A stretch of DNA of 64,000 nucleotides from Novacetimonas cocois (GCF_003311635.1 NZ_QEXL01000014.1:49230-113229); one strand, 5' to 3'. Positions 19,786 to 28,397 are shown, counted from the first letter of the stretch. Made by a program: numbers and translations. The notes: generated by a model not told the origin, from the letters alone.

Positions 19786-20034
19786 TTATTTCGTGGCGCG
19801 GCCAAGAAAGTAGCCGATTGCCGAAAAAATGGCGATAGCCAGAAAGGAACGTCCGCGCGAGCGGGGTTTTGCGGGGGATTCGGCGATTTCACGGGCGTTG
19901 GAGGCAAGGTGCTCGGCCTTTTCGACGGCGCTGTGCAGCGCCTGCTTGCCATGCGAATGCAGCAGGTTCTCGACATGCGACTTCAGCGCCTGAAGGTCTT
20001 CATGCGTGACATGCTTGATATCTGTCTTGGTCAT
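19786..20034 (-). CDS. DUF883/YqjD-ElaB-like membrane-anchored protein
   Basis: This 82-residue protein has an amphipathic, charged helical N-terminal part (about residues 5-55) and a single C-terminal membrane span ending GYFLGRATK, the pattern of YqjD/ElaB tail-anchored proteins reported to bind ribosomes in E. coli. It is first of a two-gene unit with the membrane protein downstream. The role here is unknown. Confidence 0.65.
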   Translation of the reverse strand: MTKTDIKHVTHEDLQALKSHVENLLHSHGKQALHSAVEKAEHLASNAREIAESPAKPRSRGRSFLAIAIFSAIGYFLGRATK

Positions 20035-20133
20035 TTTCTTGTCCTTGCAAAGGGGCAGGCCCGATGATCCTCTGGTAAGGAGGAAGGAAACACTTATAAC
20101 CCATTCTCTGGATAGTCAGGTTTCTGTTATCGC

Positions 20134-21255
20134 ATGCCTCCTTTCTCCTCACGACTGGTTGTTCGCAATCTTGTCACGGCGACGGACGCCGTCCCCTTTT
20201 CCTTTGGCGTGGGGGCCGGGGAATGCTTGGCCCTTCTTGGAAACCGGGGGGAGTGCCTGTCGGCGGTGGCGGATTCGCTTGCGGGACACCGGCCACTGCT
20301 GCACGGCAACGTCGAGGTGGGGGGGATCGATGTCTCCGATCGTCCACCCCTCACGCGGATGTGTGGATTATGGAGCGCGCGCGACCCGCTGTTCGCGCAC
20401 CTGACGGTTTTTGGCAACCTGCTGTTTCCCCTGCGGGTGCGCGGGGTTGGCCGTGCCGACGCGCGGGCGCGGGCGCGGCAGGCCATGGCGTTGCTGGGGC
20501 TGGAGGGGATGGAAGAGATGTTTCCCCCCGCGCTGGATGCCCAGCAGACCCTGCGTGCCGGGCTGGCGCGGGTGCTGGTGTCGGCGGCGCCGGTCATCGT
20601 GCTGGATGATCCGTTCGCCGCGCTTTCCGTAGATGTCCGCCGCGCCATGCGCGGTTTCCTCGGGCGGCTGATCCGCGCGCGCGACCTGTGCGTGGTGATG
20701 ACCACCTGCGATCGCGAGGACGCGCTGGCGATGGGGGAGCGCATCGGGCTTTTCGATGGTCCCGACCTGCTGCAGGTCGGCACGGCGGCGGACCTGTTCG
20801 ACCGTCCCGCATGCGATCGCGTCGCCACCGGCTTTGCCGATGCCAATGCCCTGACCGGGCGCGTGGCCTCCATCGAGGAGGATGTCGCCATCGTGCGCCT
20901 GCCGGGCGAACTGACGGTGCAGGCGATGGCGGCACCCGGACTGGTGGAGGATACGCTGTGCACGGTGTGCGTGCGTCCCGACCGTGTCGCGACGCTGTTC
21001 CCCGCGCGGCCCGGGGCGATGGGGATGATGACCTCCGACGATGGGGAACCCGCGATGCTGCCGGCGGTGCTGGTGGACATGCGGCATATGGGCAGTTACA
21101 TCCGCATGCGGCTGAGGCTGTCGAATGGCAAGGAGCTTCTGGTGCGTCGCGCGCCCCTGCAGATCGTGTGCGGGGTGGAGCCGGGGCGCCCGGCCCTGCT
21201 GGCATGGCAGGCGGCGCAGGCGATTGCCTTTCCGTTCAGGCATGAAATGCGCTAG
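20134..21255 (+). CDS. Degenerate polyamine-type ABC transporter ATP-binding protein
   Basis: This 373-residue protein has the length and order of PotA-like ATPases: ATPase domain to about residue 230, then a TOBE-like C-terminal part. Key sites are altered. The P-loop reads LLGNRGECLSA (residues 34-44), so Leu42 replaces the ATP-binding Lys. The LSGGQ signature is LDAQQTLRAG, and the H-loop His is Cys (TTCDREDA). Walker B is kept (VIVLDDPFAAL). The protein may not hydrolyse ATP, or may have been recruited for something else. The reading frame is intact and the following genes match a polyamine transporter. The ATG at 20134 begins a short, fitting N-terminus. Confidence 0.75.
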   Translation: MPPFSSRLVVRNLVTATDAVPFSFGVGAGECLALLGNRGECLSAVADSLAGHRPLLHGNVEVGGIDVSDRPPLTRMCGLWSARDPLFAHLTVFGNLLFPLRVRGVGRADARARARQAMALLGLEGMEEMFPPALDAQQTLRAGLARVLVSAAPVIVLDDPFAALSVDVRRAMRGFLGRLIRARDLCVVMTTCDREDALAMGERIGLFDGPDLLQVGTAADLFDRPACDRVATGFADANALTGRVASIEEDVAIVRLPGELTVQAMAAPGLVEDTLCTVCVRPDRVATLFPARPGAMGMMTSDDGEPAMLPAVLVDMRHMGSYIRMRLRLSNGKELLVRRAPLQIVCGVEPGRPALLAWQAAQAIAFPFRHEMR

Positions 21256-21313
21256 CGTCCGGCATGCCGTCTTCTGAAGGTTTTTTCATCTGTCTTTCCT
21301 GCCCTCCTTTCCG

Positions 21314-22435
21314 ATGAATCCTGTGCGTCGCCTGTCCTGTGGATTTCTGCCCCGCCCTGCGCGTTTTCCTGCCCTGGTGGCGCTGGCGGCGGCGGTCTGC
21401 GTGGCGGCCCCGCTGACCGGACATGCCCGCGTAACGTCCGTCGCCCGCGTCCGCCACCTGCCCACCCTGACGGTGGCAACGCAGGACGATGCGCTGGGAA
21501 AGGTGCAGGACCGCGCCTATTTCCAGCCCTTTGGCAGGAAGGAAGGAATCCGCGTCATCCGGCGGGTCTGGGATGGACAGGCCGCCACGCTGCAGGCCCA
21601 TGCCGCGACGGAGTCCCGGCCCGCGACATGGGCGCTGGTCTTTGGCGAGGACAGTGCGATTCGCGCCGCGTGCATGCAGGGCAGCCTGGTCCGGCTGGCG
21701 GGCAGTGCGGATAATCCCGATGGATGTGGCGTGCCGTCGATGCAGCCGGCCATCGTCCTGGCCTGGGATCGTGGATGGCGGCCGTCGCCGCCACGCTGGG
21801 CGGATTTCTGGAACGTGGTGCGGTATCCGGGCAAGCGCGGATTGCGCCGTGACCCGCGTTCGACACTGGAAATCGCGCTGATGGCCGATGGCGTCCCCCC
21901 GCAGGAAGTTTACGGCGTGCTGTCCACCCCCGAAGGGATCGATCGCGCCTTTCGCAAGCTGACGCAGCTGCGTCCCTATATCACATGGTGGTCCACGCCG
22001 GAGGAATCCGCCCGGATCGTTGAAAATGGCGGCGTGCTGATGGGCAGCGTCTTCAGCAATGAAATCGCCAGCCTGCCGTCGCGCCGTCACGATATCGGGG
22101 TGCAGTGGACGCAGAGCCTGGGGGACCGCCTGTCGTGGGCGCTGGTGCATGGGACGGTCCCCGCCATGGCCGGACATGCGCGCGACCTGCTGCATTACGT
22201 CGTCCAGCCCGCGCAGGTGAACCGCTTTGCCGCGCTGTATCCGCCAGGACAGGTTACGGGGCAGATTGCGGGACAGGTTGCCGGGCAAGGCACAGGGCAG
22301 GCCACGGCAGGTTCCGCAACGGCCGCAGCCGGGGGCGAACCGGCCGTGGAACTGCCGATGAACCTGGAATTCTGGGGCGCGCACCTGCCGGACCTGTCGC
22401 AACGTTTTGCTGACTGGCTGCGTGGCCCGGCATGA
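21314..22435 (+). CDS. PotD-like periplasmic substrate-binding protein (atypical)
   Basis: This 373-residue protein has a signal peptide (hydrophobic core about residues 18-38, cleavage near GHA-RV). The central part resembles PotD-type polyamine binders: DFWNVVRYPGKRGLR, IALMADGV, then a DRAFRKL/ITWW segment. A low-complexity Gly/Gln-rich insertion (about residues 314-340, GQVTGQ-type units) interrupts the C-terminal domain. It follows the ATP-binding gene by 58 nt and overlaps the next gene by 4 nt (ATGA). The ligand may have changed, given the decay of its partners. Confidence 0.7.
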   Translation: MNPVRRLSCGFLPRPARFPALVALAAAVCVAAPLTGHARVTSVARVRHLPTLTVATQDDALGKVQDRAYFQPFGRKEGIRVIRRVWDGQAATLQAHAATESRPATWALVFGEDSAIRAACMQGSLVRLAGSADNPDGCGVPSMQPAIVLAWDRGWRPSPPRWADFWNVVRYPGKRGLRRDPRSTLEIALMADGVPPQEVYGVLSTPEGIDRAFRKLTQLRPYITWWSTPEESARIVENGGVLMGSVFSNEIASLPSRRHDIGVQWTQSLGDRLSWALVHGTVPAMAGHARDLLHYVVQPAQVNRFAALYPPGQVTGQIAGQVAGQGTGQATAGSATAAAGGEPAVELPMNLEFWGAHLPDLSQRFADWLRGPA

Positions 22436-22923
22436 TGCCGCATTCGCCTGTCCTTGTCGCCGGTCCGTTTGATACCCTTATCCTTGATGCGGCGGTGTGC
22501 GCCCTGACGGCGTTCCTGCTGATGGTGCTGATCGTGGGAACGTGCATGATGGCGCGATACCGGATGGCGTGGGTATCCGCAGGCATGCGGGGCGTGCTTC
22601 TGGCGCTGCTGCTGCCGGGGGTGGCGGGGGCGGCATATCTGCCACTTTTCATGCCCCATGCCGAAGGGGTGGTCCTGTCCATGCTGCAGGGGCTTCTGTT
22701 ATGTCCGCTTGTGACGCTGTTTCCCCTGTGGGCGCTGGAACGGCTGCCCGCCAACGTGTCGCGCACGGCATGGGGACTGGGGGCGGGGCCGTGGATGCAG
22801 GTGCGCATGCTGTGGCTGCCGCTGCTGGGGCCGGCGCTGATGCTGTCGGCCTGCGCGGGCGTGGTGACGTCTCTTATGGCCGCCATGGCGGATCTGGGGC
22901 GCGGCATGGGCGTGGGGGGATGA
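22432..22923 (+). CDS. Reduced ABC permease-like protein
   Basis: This 163-residue protein has about four membrane spans. A stretch SRTAWGLGAGPWMQVRML followed by WLPLLGPALM matches the EAA loop (AA-x3-GA-xxW...LP) by which binding-protein-dependent permeases contact their ATPase. Normal permeases have about 260-290 residues and usually come in pairs; here one short protein stands alone. It overlaps the PotD-like gene and probably derives from a PotB/PotC-type permease by loss of the N-terminal half. It may be non-functional or part of a minimal system. Confidence 0.6.
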   Translation: MMPHSPVLVAGPFDTLILDAAVCALTAFLLMVLIVGTCMMARYRMAWVSAGMRGVLLALLLPGVAGAAYLPLFMPHAEGVVLSMLQGLLLCPLVTLFPLWALERLPANVSRTAWGLGAGPWMQVRMLWLPLLGPALMLSACAGVVTSLMAAMADLGRGMGVGG

Positions 22924-22937
22924 AAACATGATGGGAC

Positions 22938-23474
22938 ATGGGGGCAATGGCCATGGATGACGGCACGGTGGAAGGCACGGGCGCGCGTCCCTTCTGGATG
23001 ACGGTTCCCCTGTCGCAGATGACCCGCGAACAGTGGGAATCCCTGTGTGACGGATGCGGGCGGTGCTGCCTGCACAAGTTGCGTGATGATGAAACGGATG
23101 AAGTCGTCTTTACCGATGTCGCCTGCCGGCTGCTGGATACGACAACGTGCCTGTGCACGGATTATCCCCATCGCCAGCGCAGGGTGCAGGACTGCATCAG
23201 CCTGACGCCCGCCATGCTGGATGATATTGACTGGCTGCCGCCCACCTGCGGATACCGCCTGATTCACGAGGGAAAACCCCTGCCATGGTGGCATCCGCTG
23301 GTTTCGGGCCGGGCCGAAACCGTGCATGAGGCGGGCGTTTCGGTCAGTGGCCGCGTCATCAGCGAACGCCGCGCCGGGGCGCTGGAGGATCATATCGTGC
23401 AGTGGCCCGGCGAATGCCCCCCGGGCGCCGAATGCGTCCGGAAACCGGGATGCCTGACCAGTTCTGACAGATGA
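22938..23474 (+). CDS. YcgN-family (UPF0260) cysteine-cluster protein
   Basis: This protein of about 178 residues has the family cysteine cluster [20 protein letters not shown] near residue 38, then [18 protein letters not shown] and [10 protein letters not shown]. These cysteines probably bind a metal or Fe-S centre; the cellular role is unknown. Alternative ATGs at 22947 and 22953 are possible; a GGGGG run at 22940-22944 would serve the later ones best. The stop overlaps the next gene (ATGA at 23471-23474). Confidence 0.85.
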   Translation: MGAMAMDDGTVEGTGARPFWMTVPLSQMTREQWESLCDGCGRCCLHKLRDDETDEVVFTDVACRLLDTTTCLCTDYPHRQRRVQDCISLTPAMLDDIDWLPPTCGYRLIHEGKPLPWWHPLVSGRAETVHEAGVSVSGRVISERRAGALEDHIVQWPGECPPGAECVRKPGCLTSSDR

Positions 23475-24184
23475 CGGCTGATGGCGGCGGGACCGAGACC
23501 GTGGCCATCGCCAGCGGGCAGGTCACGGTCTGCTGGCGTCGATCGACACGGGCACGGCGTATCTCGATGCGGATCGACGCGCGGAGCGGACATGTCGTCC
23601 TGACCCTGCCCCCGCGCGGCCGGCGCGAAGATGCGCTGGCATTGCTGCGGTCGCACTCGTCCTGGGTCGCGGCCAACCTTGCGCGCGTGCCACAGGCCCC
23701 GCGCTGGCGCGATGGGGGGCATATCCTCCTCGACGGACGTCCGCATGCCATCCGGCATTGCCCGCAGGCCCGTCGGGGCGTGTGGATCGAAGGGGATGTC
23801 GTGCATGTCAGCGGGGAGGTTGAGTTTCTGGTGCGGCGGCTGACGACCTTCCTGCGTGAACAGGCACGGACGCGGCTGGGGGCCTGCCTTGAGACGCTGG
23901 CGCGGGAGACGGGGCTGCGTCCCTCCCGCCTTACGATCCGCGATACCCGCAGCCGCTGGGGAAGCTGCACCGCCGATGGCGCGATCATGCTGTGCTGGCG
24001 GCTGGTGATGGCCCCGCGGGAGGTGCAGCATTACGTGATCGCCCACGAGCTTGCGCATCTGCGTCACATGAACCACGGGCCGGATTTCTGGATGCTGGTG
24101 GATCGCCTGACCCCCCATCGACGCCATGCCGAAACATGGCTGCGCCGGGACGGGGCCGTGCTGCTGCGTGACATGCAGGAGTGA
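23471..24184 (+). CDS. YgjP-like metallopeptidase domain protein (M48/DUF45)
   Basis: This 237-residue protein has the zinc motif [16 protein letters not shown] (HExxH plus a downstream His) and the upstream TRSRWGSC motif, the combination that defines the YgjP/DUF45 (SprT-like, WLM) family. It probably acts as a cytoplasmic metalloprotease; substrates are unknown. The start overlaps the ycgN-like stop. It is the last backbone gene before the tRNA-Leu integration site. Confidence 0.85.
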   Translation: MTADGGGTETVAIASGQVTVCWRRSTRARRISMRIDARSGHVVLTLPPRGRREDALALLRSHSSWVAANLARVPQAPRWRDGGHILLDGRPHAIRHCPQARRGVWIEGDVVHVSGEVEFLVRRLTTFLREQARTRLGACLETLARETGLRPSRLTIRDTRSRWGSCTADGAIMLCWRLVMAPREVQHYVIAHELAHLRHMNHGPDFWMLVDRLTPHRRHAETWLRRDGAVLLRDMQE

Positions 24185-24245
24185 GGGGGGCGAAGATTCT
24201 GGTCCCGGTGATCGTGAAATATCACCCGAACCCCGACAGGCCGAG

Positions 24246-24273
24246 TTGTCCTGTCCGATGTGTGTGCTAGAAG
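24246..24273 (+). promoter_or_regulatory. Candidate promoter of tRNA-Leu
   Basis: TTGTCC (24246-24251) and TAGAAG (24268-24273) are separated by 16 nt and end 11 nt before the tRNA. The -35 matches four of six consensus bases; the -10 is weak. Confidence 0.4.
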
Positions 24274-24284
24274 ATGCCTTCTGG

Positions 24285-24373
24285 GCGAGCTTGGCGGAAT
24301 GGTAGACGCACGAGACTTAAAATCTTGCGCCCGTTAACAGGGCGTGCGGGTTCGAGTCCCGCAGTTCGCACCA
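24285..24373 (+). tRNA. tRNA-Leu (anticodon UAA), CCA encoded
   Basis: The acceptor strands GCGAGCT and AGTTCGC pair with one G-U wobble. The anticodon loop CTTAAAA gives UAA, and the long variable arm (GCCC...GGGC) is typical of class II tRNAs. The T-arm CGGG-TTCGAGT-CCCG is followed by encoded CCA. The 3' end is the attachment site of the adjacent integrative element; the wobble pair probably reflects the incoming copy, because the attR copy restores a perfect stem. Confidence 0.96.
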
Positions 24374-24374
24374 C
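24350..24374 (+). repeat. attL direct repeat (tRNA-Leu 3' end)
   Basis: These 25 bp cover the T-loop, T-stem, acceptor 3' strand and CCA of tRNA-Leu plus one base. They match 30861-30885 with a single difference (GCAGTTCGC here, GCAGCTCGC there). Confidence 0.88.
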
Positions 24375-24399
24375 AATAACCCATTGATTTTATTGGCTT

Positions 24400-24452
24400 T
24401 TATGGTCTTTCCGCTACCATAAGAGCCTTGTCTTCTACACAAGGCTTCTACA
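24400..24452 (+). promoter_or_regulatory. Palindromes and paired TTCTACA motifs upstream of the integrase
   Basis: TTATGGT (24400-24406) / ACCATAA (24416-24422) and AGCCTTG (24424-24430) / CAAGGCT (24440-24446) are two consecutive perfect inverted repeats. TTCTACA occurs at 24433-24439 and 24446-24452, 13 bp apart. The same motif pair with the same 13-bp period occurs at the other end of the element, so these are candidate integrase arm-type sites; the palindromes may bind an excisionase or repressor. Confidence 0.5.
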
Positions 24453-24467
24453 CACAGAGGCTTTTTT

Positions 24468-26063
24468 GTGCTGATTCGTTTACCTTCGGGGTATCATTTC
24501 CGCAGACGTGTCCCTTCACATATCCGTGATGTTATTGGCAAAAAAGAGCTATGGCTCTCCCTTGGCACTTCCAAAAGAGAAACAGCAAAACCATATGCTT
24601 GTGCAGTTTATGCCCAAACAGAAAGGCTGTTCCGTTCAGTGTCTCATATCAAAACAGAACTAAACGAGAACGAAAACTTTATTAATGATGAACTCCCAGA
24701 AGACACGCGGGAACTGTTCCATCTGCTTATCGAAGATTATCACCATCAGATTTCACTTCTAAAGCAACAATACGAACACCAAAAACTCAGACATTCCATT
24801 GAGGCACTCAAAAGCCTTGAGCAGTTAGAAAAAACACAAAACGTAGCTGAACGAGGCGTTCAACTGCTGAAAAAAACTTTTTCTAAACTTCAAAAGCAAG
24901 AACCAACAGACAAGTCTTTAAATGCACTTCGAAACCAAATTAATGAAATGCAGGCTTTCCTAAAGCCACCACAGACAAAGCCTTCGCCCTTATTCTCCAA
25001 GGCTTCCGAAACGTTCCTTGAAACCAAAACTAACGTCAAACAGTCGGTTATTGATGGCTACAGAGCCACCTTTAAAAGGTTCTTAGAAGTATGTGGCAAT
25101 AAACCCCTACGCGATTACACAGGAGAAGACGCAGGCCTATTTAAATCATTGATGGAACAGCTACCAGAAACCTACGGAAAACAACGCAACGACACACGAA
25201 CCATTCAAGAGTTTGTCGCCGTAGCTAACAAGAAAAACTTGCCACGTGTTTCTGGCAAATCAGTGAAAAACCATTTCACAAGATTATCAGGACTTTTTAA
25301 GTATTTTCTTCTACGCGATTTAGTGGATAAAAATATTTTCACTGGTGGCTGGCAATTCGATACCAAAGCAAAAACCAAACGTGTGCGCTGGTCTGATAAT
25401 AACTTAAATACGATTGCTGGACAGCCTTGGCAATTCGGAACAGTAAGCAACAAAACAGCCAACATGATTGTCGGAATTGCGTCTTACACAGGTATGCGAT
25501 TAGAGGAAATCTGTAGGCTTAGACCACAGGACATTAAAGAAATCCAAGGTATTCCTTGCATCATTGTGCAAGACCACCCAGCCTTAAAAAATCAACCTTG
25601 GACAGAATGGAGCGCCAAAACCGAGGCTGGTAGTCGCGTTGTCCCTATCTGCAAAGCATTACAAAAGGCTGGACTTTTAGACCTTGCACAAAGAGCCACT
25701 AACCAAGGAAGACACTATATTTTCCACGATCTGCAATTCTCTGGAAAAGACAAAAAACGCTCTGCTCACTTCCAACGCGACTTCTCTAAACTCAAAACAC
25801 ACTTAGGAATCGGCAAGAGCGTGGTGTTCCATTCCTTCCGTCATAACGTGTCCACAAAACTCAGGAACATTCATGAACATGGTGAAGGAGGATTAAGAGA
25901 GTCTTGGATTGACGATTTCCTTGGTCATGAAGGAAATAACAAATCAGTCGGTAACACTGTTTATTTTGATGACGTTGACGTTATCAATCTTCTGAAAGTC
26001 GCTGAATCAGTCCAATATCCAGACTTCTGGAATGTCGAATATTTGTTTTTAAAAAAGGAATAA
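24468..26063 (+). CDS. int: Site-specific tyrosine recombinase/integrase
   Basis: This 531-residue integrase has an N-terminal DUF6538-like segment (residues 1-60), a long helical region, an SAM-like core-binding domain (about 175-300) and a catalytic domain with Arg344 (TGMRLEEICRL), Lys384, His455-x2-Arg458 (FHSFRH), His487 (FLGHEG) and nucleophile Tyr499. All tyrosine recombinase residues are present. Its GTG start lies 94 nt from the tRNA end, the usual position for an enzyme that integrates at a tRNA 3' end. The gene is AT-rich, unlike the host. Confidence 0.93.
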   Translation: MLIRLPSGYHFRRRVPSHIRDVIGKKELWLSLGTSKRETAKPYACAVYAQTERLFRSVSHIKTELNENENFINDELPEDTRELFHLLIEDYHHQISLLKQQYEHQKLRHSIEALKSLEQLEKTQNVAERGVQLLKKTFSKLQKQEPTDKSLNALRNQINEMQAFLKPPQTKPSPLFSKASETFLETKTNVKQSVIDGYRATFKRFLEVCGNKPLRDYTGEDAGLFKSLMEQLPETYGKQRNDTRTIQEFVAVANKKNLPRVSGKSVKNHFTRLSGLFKYFLLRDLVDKNIFTGGWQFDTKAKTKRVRWSDNNLNTIAGQPWQFGTVSNKTANMIVGIASYTGMRLEEICRLRPQDIKEIQGIPCIIVQDHPALKNQPWTEWSAKTEAGSRVVPICKALQKAGLLDLAQRATNQGRHYIFHDLQFSGKDKKRSAHFQRDFSKLKTHLGIGKSVVFHSFRHNVSTKLRNIHEHGEGGLRESWIDDFLGHEGNNKSVGNTVYFDDVDVINLLKVAESVQYPDFWNVEYLFLKKE

Positions 26064-26064
26064 A

Positions 26065-26712
26065 ATGGTGGAGAATATTCCAAAAATAGAAGCCTTAATC
26101 GATGGGAAATATGATATTCGAGAAACGTTAATTATATCATCTGTCTTTTCCATAATTTTGGAGCGTTTTAAAAAATACGCCATATCAACAGTGGACCATT
26201 TTTTTGCGTCAGAGTTCAAAAAAAATGTAAATGACAAACTTACTATGTCGAGGGGAGAGGAGTTTAAAAAACTTATACATAAATATGGAAACTTAAATAG
26301 CGGAAATCACACTTGCAAAGACTTTAGGACTTGCACCTATTTCTTTTTAGATATGGGCTTTATGAGCCAAGAAGAGGTAAATAAAGTTAATAAGTATTAC
26401 GATGAGAAAAATAATATATCACATGAATTATATGAGATTATATTAGATGATAAAAACAATGGCGTTTATATAGATGACATTCTTGATTTATATTGCATTT
26501 ACAAAAAAGTTTATCGTAAATGGTTTCAAGAGGTAGAAGCAACTACTGGACTAATAGACCACGAAAATTATTATCATAGAAATTATGATTACGACTTGGA
26601 AAATGTGGAGAGTGTAGAAACAATATTATTATGGAAAATAATAGAAAATGGACTTCAAGGTATTCCCGCATGGGAACTCTTCCAAGAAGCTTTAAATAAT
26701 AGCCAAAAATAA
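26065..26712 (+). CDS. Unknown protein of the integrative element
   Basis: This 215-residue protein is rich in Lys, Asn and acidic residues, with no signal peptide. It starts one base after the integrase stop with AAGGAA upstream, so it is co-expressed with int. Residues near 132-140 (NNISHELYE) recall the N/R-x-x-x-H core of HEPN-fold proteins, but the match is too weak to assign. The C-terminal part holds aromatic-acidic stretches (HENYYHRNYDYDLE). A role in excision control, defence or toxin activity is possible; I do not recognise it. Confidence 0.7.
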   Translation: MVENIPKIEALIDGKYDIRETLIISSVFSIILERFKKYAISTVDHFFASEFKKNVNDKLTMSRGEEFKKLIHKYGNLNSGNHTCKDFRTCTYFFLDMGFMSQEEVNKVNKYYDEKNNISHELYEIILDDKNNGVYIDDILDLYCIYKKVYRKWFQEVEATTGLIDHENYYHRNYDYDLENVESVETILLWKIIENGLQGIPAWELFQEALNNSQK

Positions 26713-26757
26713 GATATTTAATAACACTTGTAATTTACAAATAAATACTTAATAATA

Positions 26758-26792
26758 AAAAGGCATCCAAACAAATGGATACCTTTGTTTTA
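26758..26792 (+). terminator. Probable terminator after int and the unknown gene
   Basis: AAAGGCATCC and GGATACCTTT form a 10-bp stem with one mismatch around AAACAAAT, followed by GTTTT. It lies 45 nt after the stop at 26712 and before the rep gene. Confidence 0.6.
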
Positions 26793-26879
26793 AGATTATT
26801 TAAAATTACCGTACCAATTTAAGTTTTCCAGACACCTGCAAGTAGAAGGAATCAAAAAAGATAAGGAGTTGTTAATATT

Positions 26880-27992
26880 ATGATAGAAAATTACTATGAA
26901 AATATCAAGCAAAATATTGATAATAAACCATATTTTTTTATGAATGATTCAAACAAATATAAAAAATATACAAATCATATAAGAAATAAAATAATATCTA
27001 ATGCTTTAAATCATTATGCAGATAGCCAAAAACTTGCTTCTGTATTTGTTACGCTAACCAGTGAAAATTATAATGATAACAAGTTATTGGCAAAAAATGA
27101 ATTATCCAGAATATTCCAATACCTGCAAAAAGCATTGAAGAAATCAGACATCGTAAACTTCGGCATCAAGTCCTTTGAGAAAAATAAAAATAATATCTAT
27201 CATCTTCATATTATTCTCTTTTGTCTTGAAGAGGATATAGAAAAAATACAGAATATAACAGCAAGATACTTTAAGAATGAGATTAATAAAAATGAGTTAT
27301 CATTCCAAAAAATCTTCAAAGAAACAACAAGCCATGTTGTGCAATATATCAATAAGATTGAGTTTAATAATGATATTTTCAAACAAGAATCTAACTTAAT
27401 ATCTTATTCGGAAATTAGCTTTTTCGGTATCCAAAAAATCATTAAAGAATATGATAGGATATATAAAAAAGATTTTTCTGATATAAACTGTAACAGATAT
27501 AAAGAATTAGGAATCCTTGAATATCGAAAGAAAGACTTGATGATTCATAATCTTATTAAGTCCAAAAAGATTTTTACAGCTCTTATAGAATTGGGGGCTT
27601 TCACAAAATTATCCAAAAAAATTAATTCCAAACGCTGGAACTTACAGAAACTAAATCCACAGAAAATTAAAAAATTATTTTCTAAAAAATTGCATACTTG
27701 CAAAATGCCACTTTGCTCAATGTTTTCTAAGGATAACTCGGAAAATACAAATATAACTAAAAAAGAAAGATTAAATTACTTATCTTATATTCCGCCACCT
27801 TTTGAAAGGGTAACGGAAAGTTTTCTATGCTTAAAAGTCAGCATTTTTGAATACAACTATTATTTTAAAATTATCTCAGGAGGTCAAATTATGTTATATC
27901 ATTGTCTTGCAAAAATAAAACATTATTACACAGGAAAACCACCACCTTTTCAGAGGTGCACAAATACGAACCTGCTACGATTATGGGAATGA
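26880..27992 (+). CDS. HUH-type replication initiation endonuclease (Rep)
   Basis: This 370-residue protein has the HUH metal motif flanked by hydrophobics (YHLHIILF, His108 and His110), an upstream motif SVFVTLTSEN at about 54-63, and a candidate nucleophile tyrosine in HVVQYINKI (Tyr156). The element EISFFGIQKIIKEYDR resembles rolling-circle Rep/phage GPA-type endonucleases. It would nick a double-strand origin to start replication of an excised circle. The start ATG has AAGGAG upstream. The C-terminal 33 residues could be made separately from an internal ATG at 27891 behind AGGAGG. The family call is by motif. Confidence 0.78.
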   Translation: MIENYYENIKQNIDNKPYFFMNDSNKYKKYTNHIRNKIISNALNHYADSQKLASVFVTLTSENYNDNKLLAKNELSRIFQYLQKALKKSDIVNFGIKSFEKNKNNIYHLHIILFCLEEDIEKIQNITARYFKNEINKNELSFQKIFKETTSHVVQYINKIEFNNDIFKQESNLISYSEISFFGIQKIIKEYDRIYKKDFSDINCNRYKELGILEYRKKDLMIHNLIKSKKIFTALIELGAFTKLSKKINSKRWNLQKLNPQKIKKLFSKKLHTCKMPLCSMFSKDNSENTNITKKERLNYLSYIPPPFERVTESFLCLKVSIFEYNYYFKIISGGQIMLYHCLAKIKHYYTGKPPPFQRCTNTNLLRLWE

Positions 27993-28057
27993 AAGAGCCA
28001 TTAACACCTTCCATTCCTGAGAAAAAAGAAAAGCTACACGCACAAAAGGACTAACAG

Positions 28058-28232
28058 AACAAAAGCGAGCGTAGAACGGGAGCCACGTAGTGCGCGTAGC
28101 GTTTTGTTGAGACTAAAAGAATAAACAGAAGCAAGAGCCACACACGAACAGCAAGCCAGAGAGTTAGGCTATGCGGAGGCATACGCTAAGGCCAAGGGTT
28201 GCACTGTGGGGTGGCTTGTTGGTTCGTGTGTG
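28058..28232 (+). promoter_or_regulatory. Nested inverted-repeat region, candidate oriT (or replication origin)
   Basis: The 405-nt gap between rep and relaxase genes holds three inverted repeats. AACAAAA (28058-28064) pairs with TTTTGTT (28102-28108). CACACACGAAC (28139-28149) plus CAAGCCA (28152-28158) pair with TGGCTTG (28212-28218) plus GTTCGTGTGTG (28222-28232). Inside that, TTAGGCTATGC (28164-28174) pairs with GCATACGCTAA (28179-28189) with one two-base mismatch. Inverted repeats just upstream of a relaxase gene are the normal setting of oriT. TAGTGCG at 28088-28094 distantly resembles the MOBV nick sequence TAGTGTG. Function is inferred. Confidence 0.5.
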
Positions 28233-28397
28233 TGATTATGACCAGCAACACCTAAAGCCTCACGTGTAGCCTCTGTAGCTGTCTGCAAGACCCTGCGGAG
28301 CACCGATGTGCAATGTAATTGCTTTAGTCGGTTACTAAACCAATGGTGTCATTTGCCAATTACTCCCGAAGAATAAAAAGAAAAAAGGGAGAAACGC

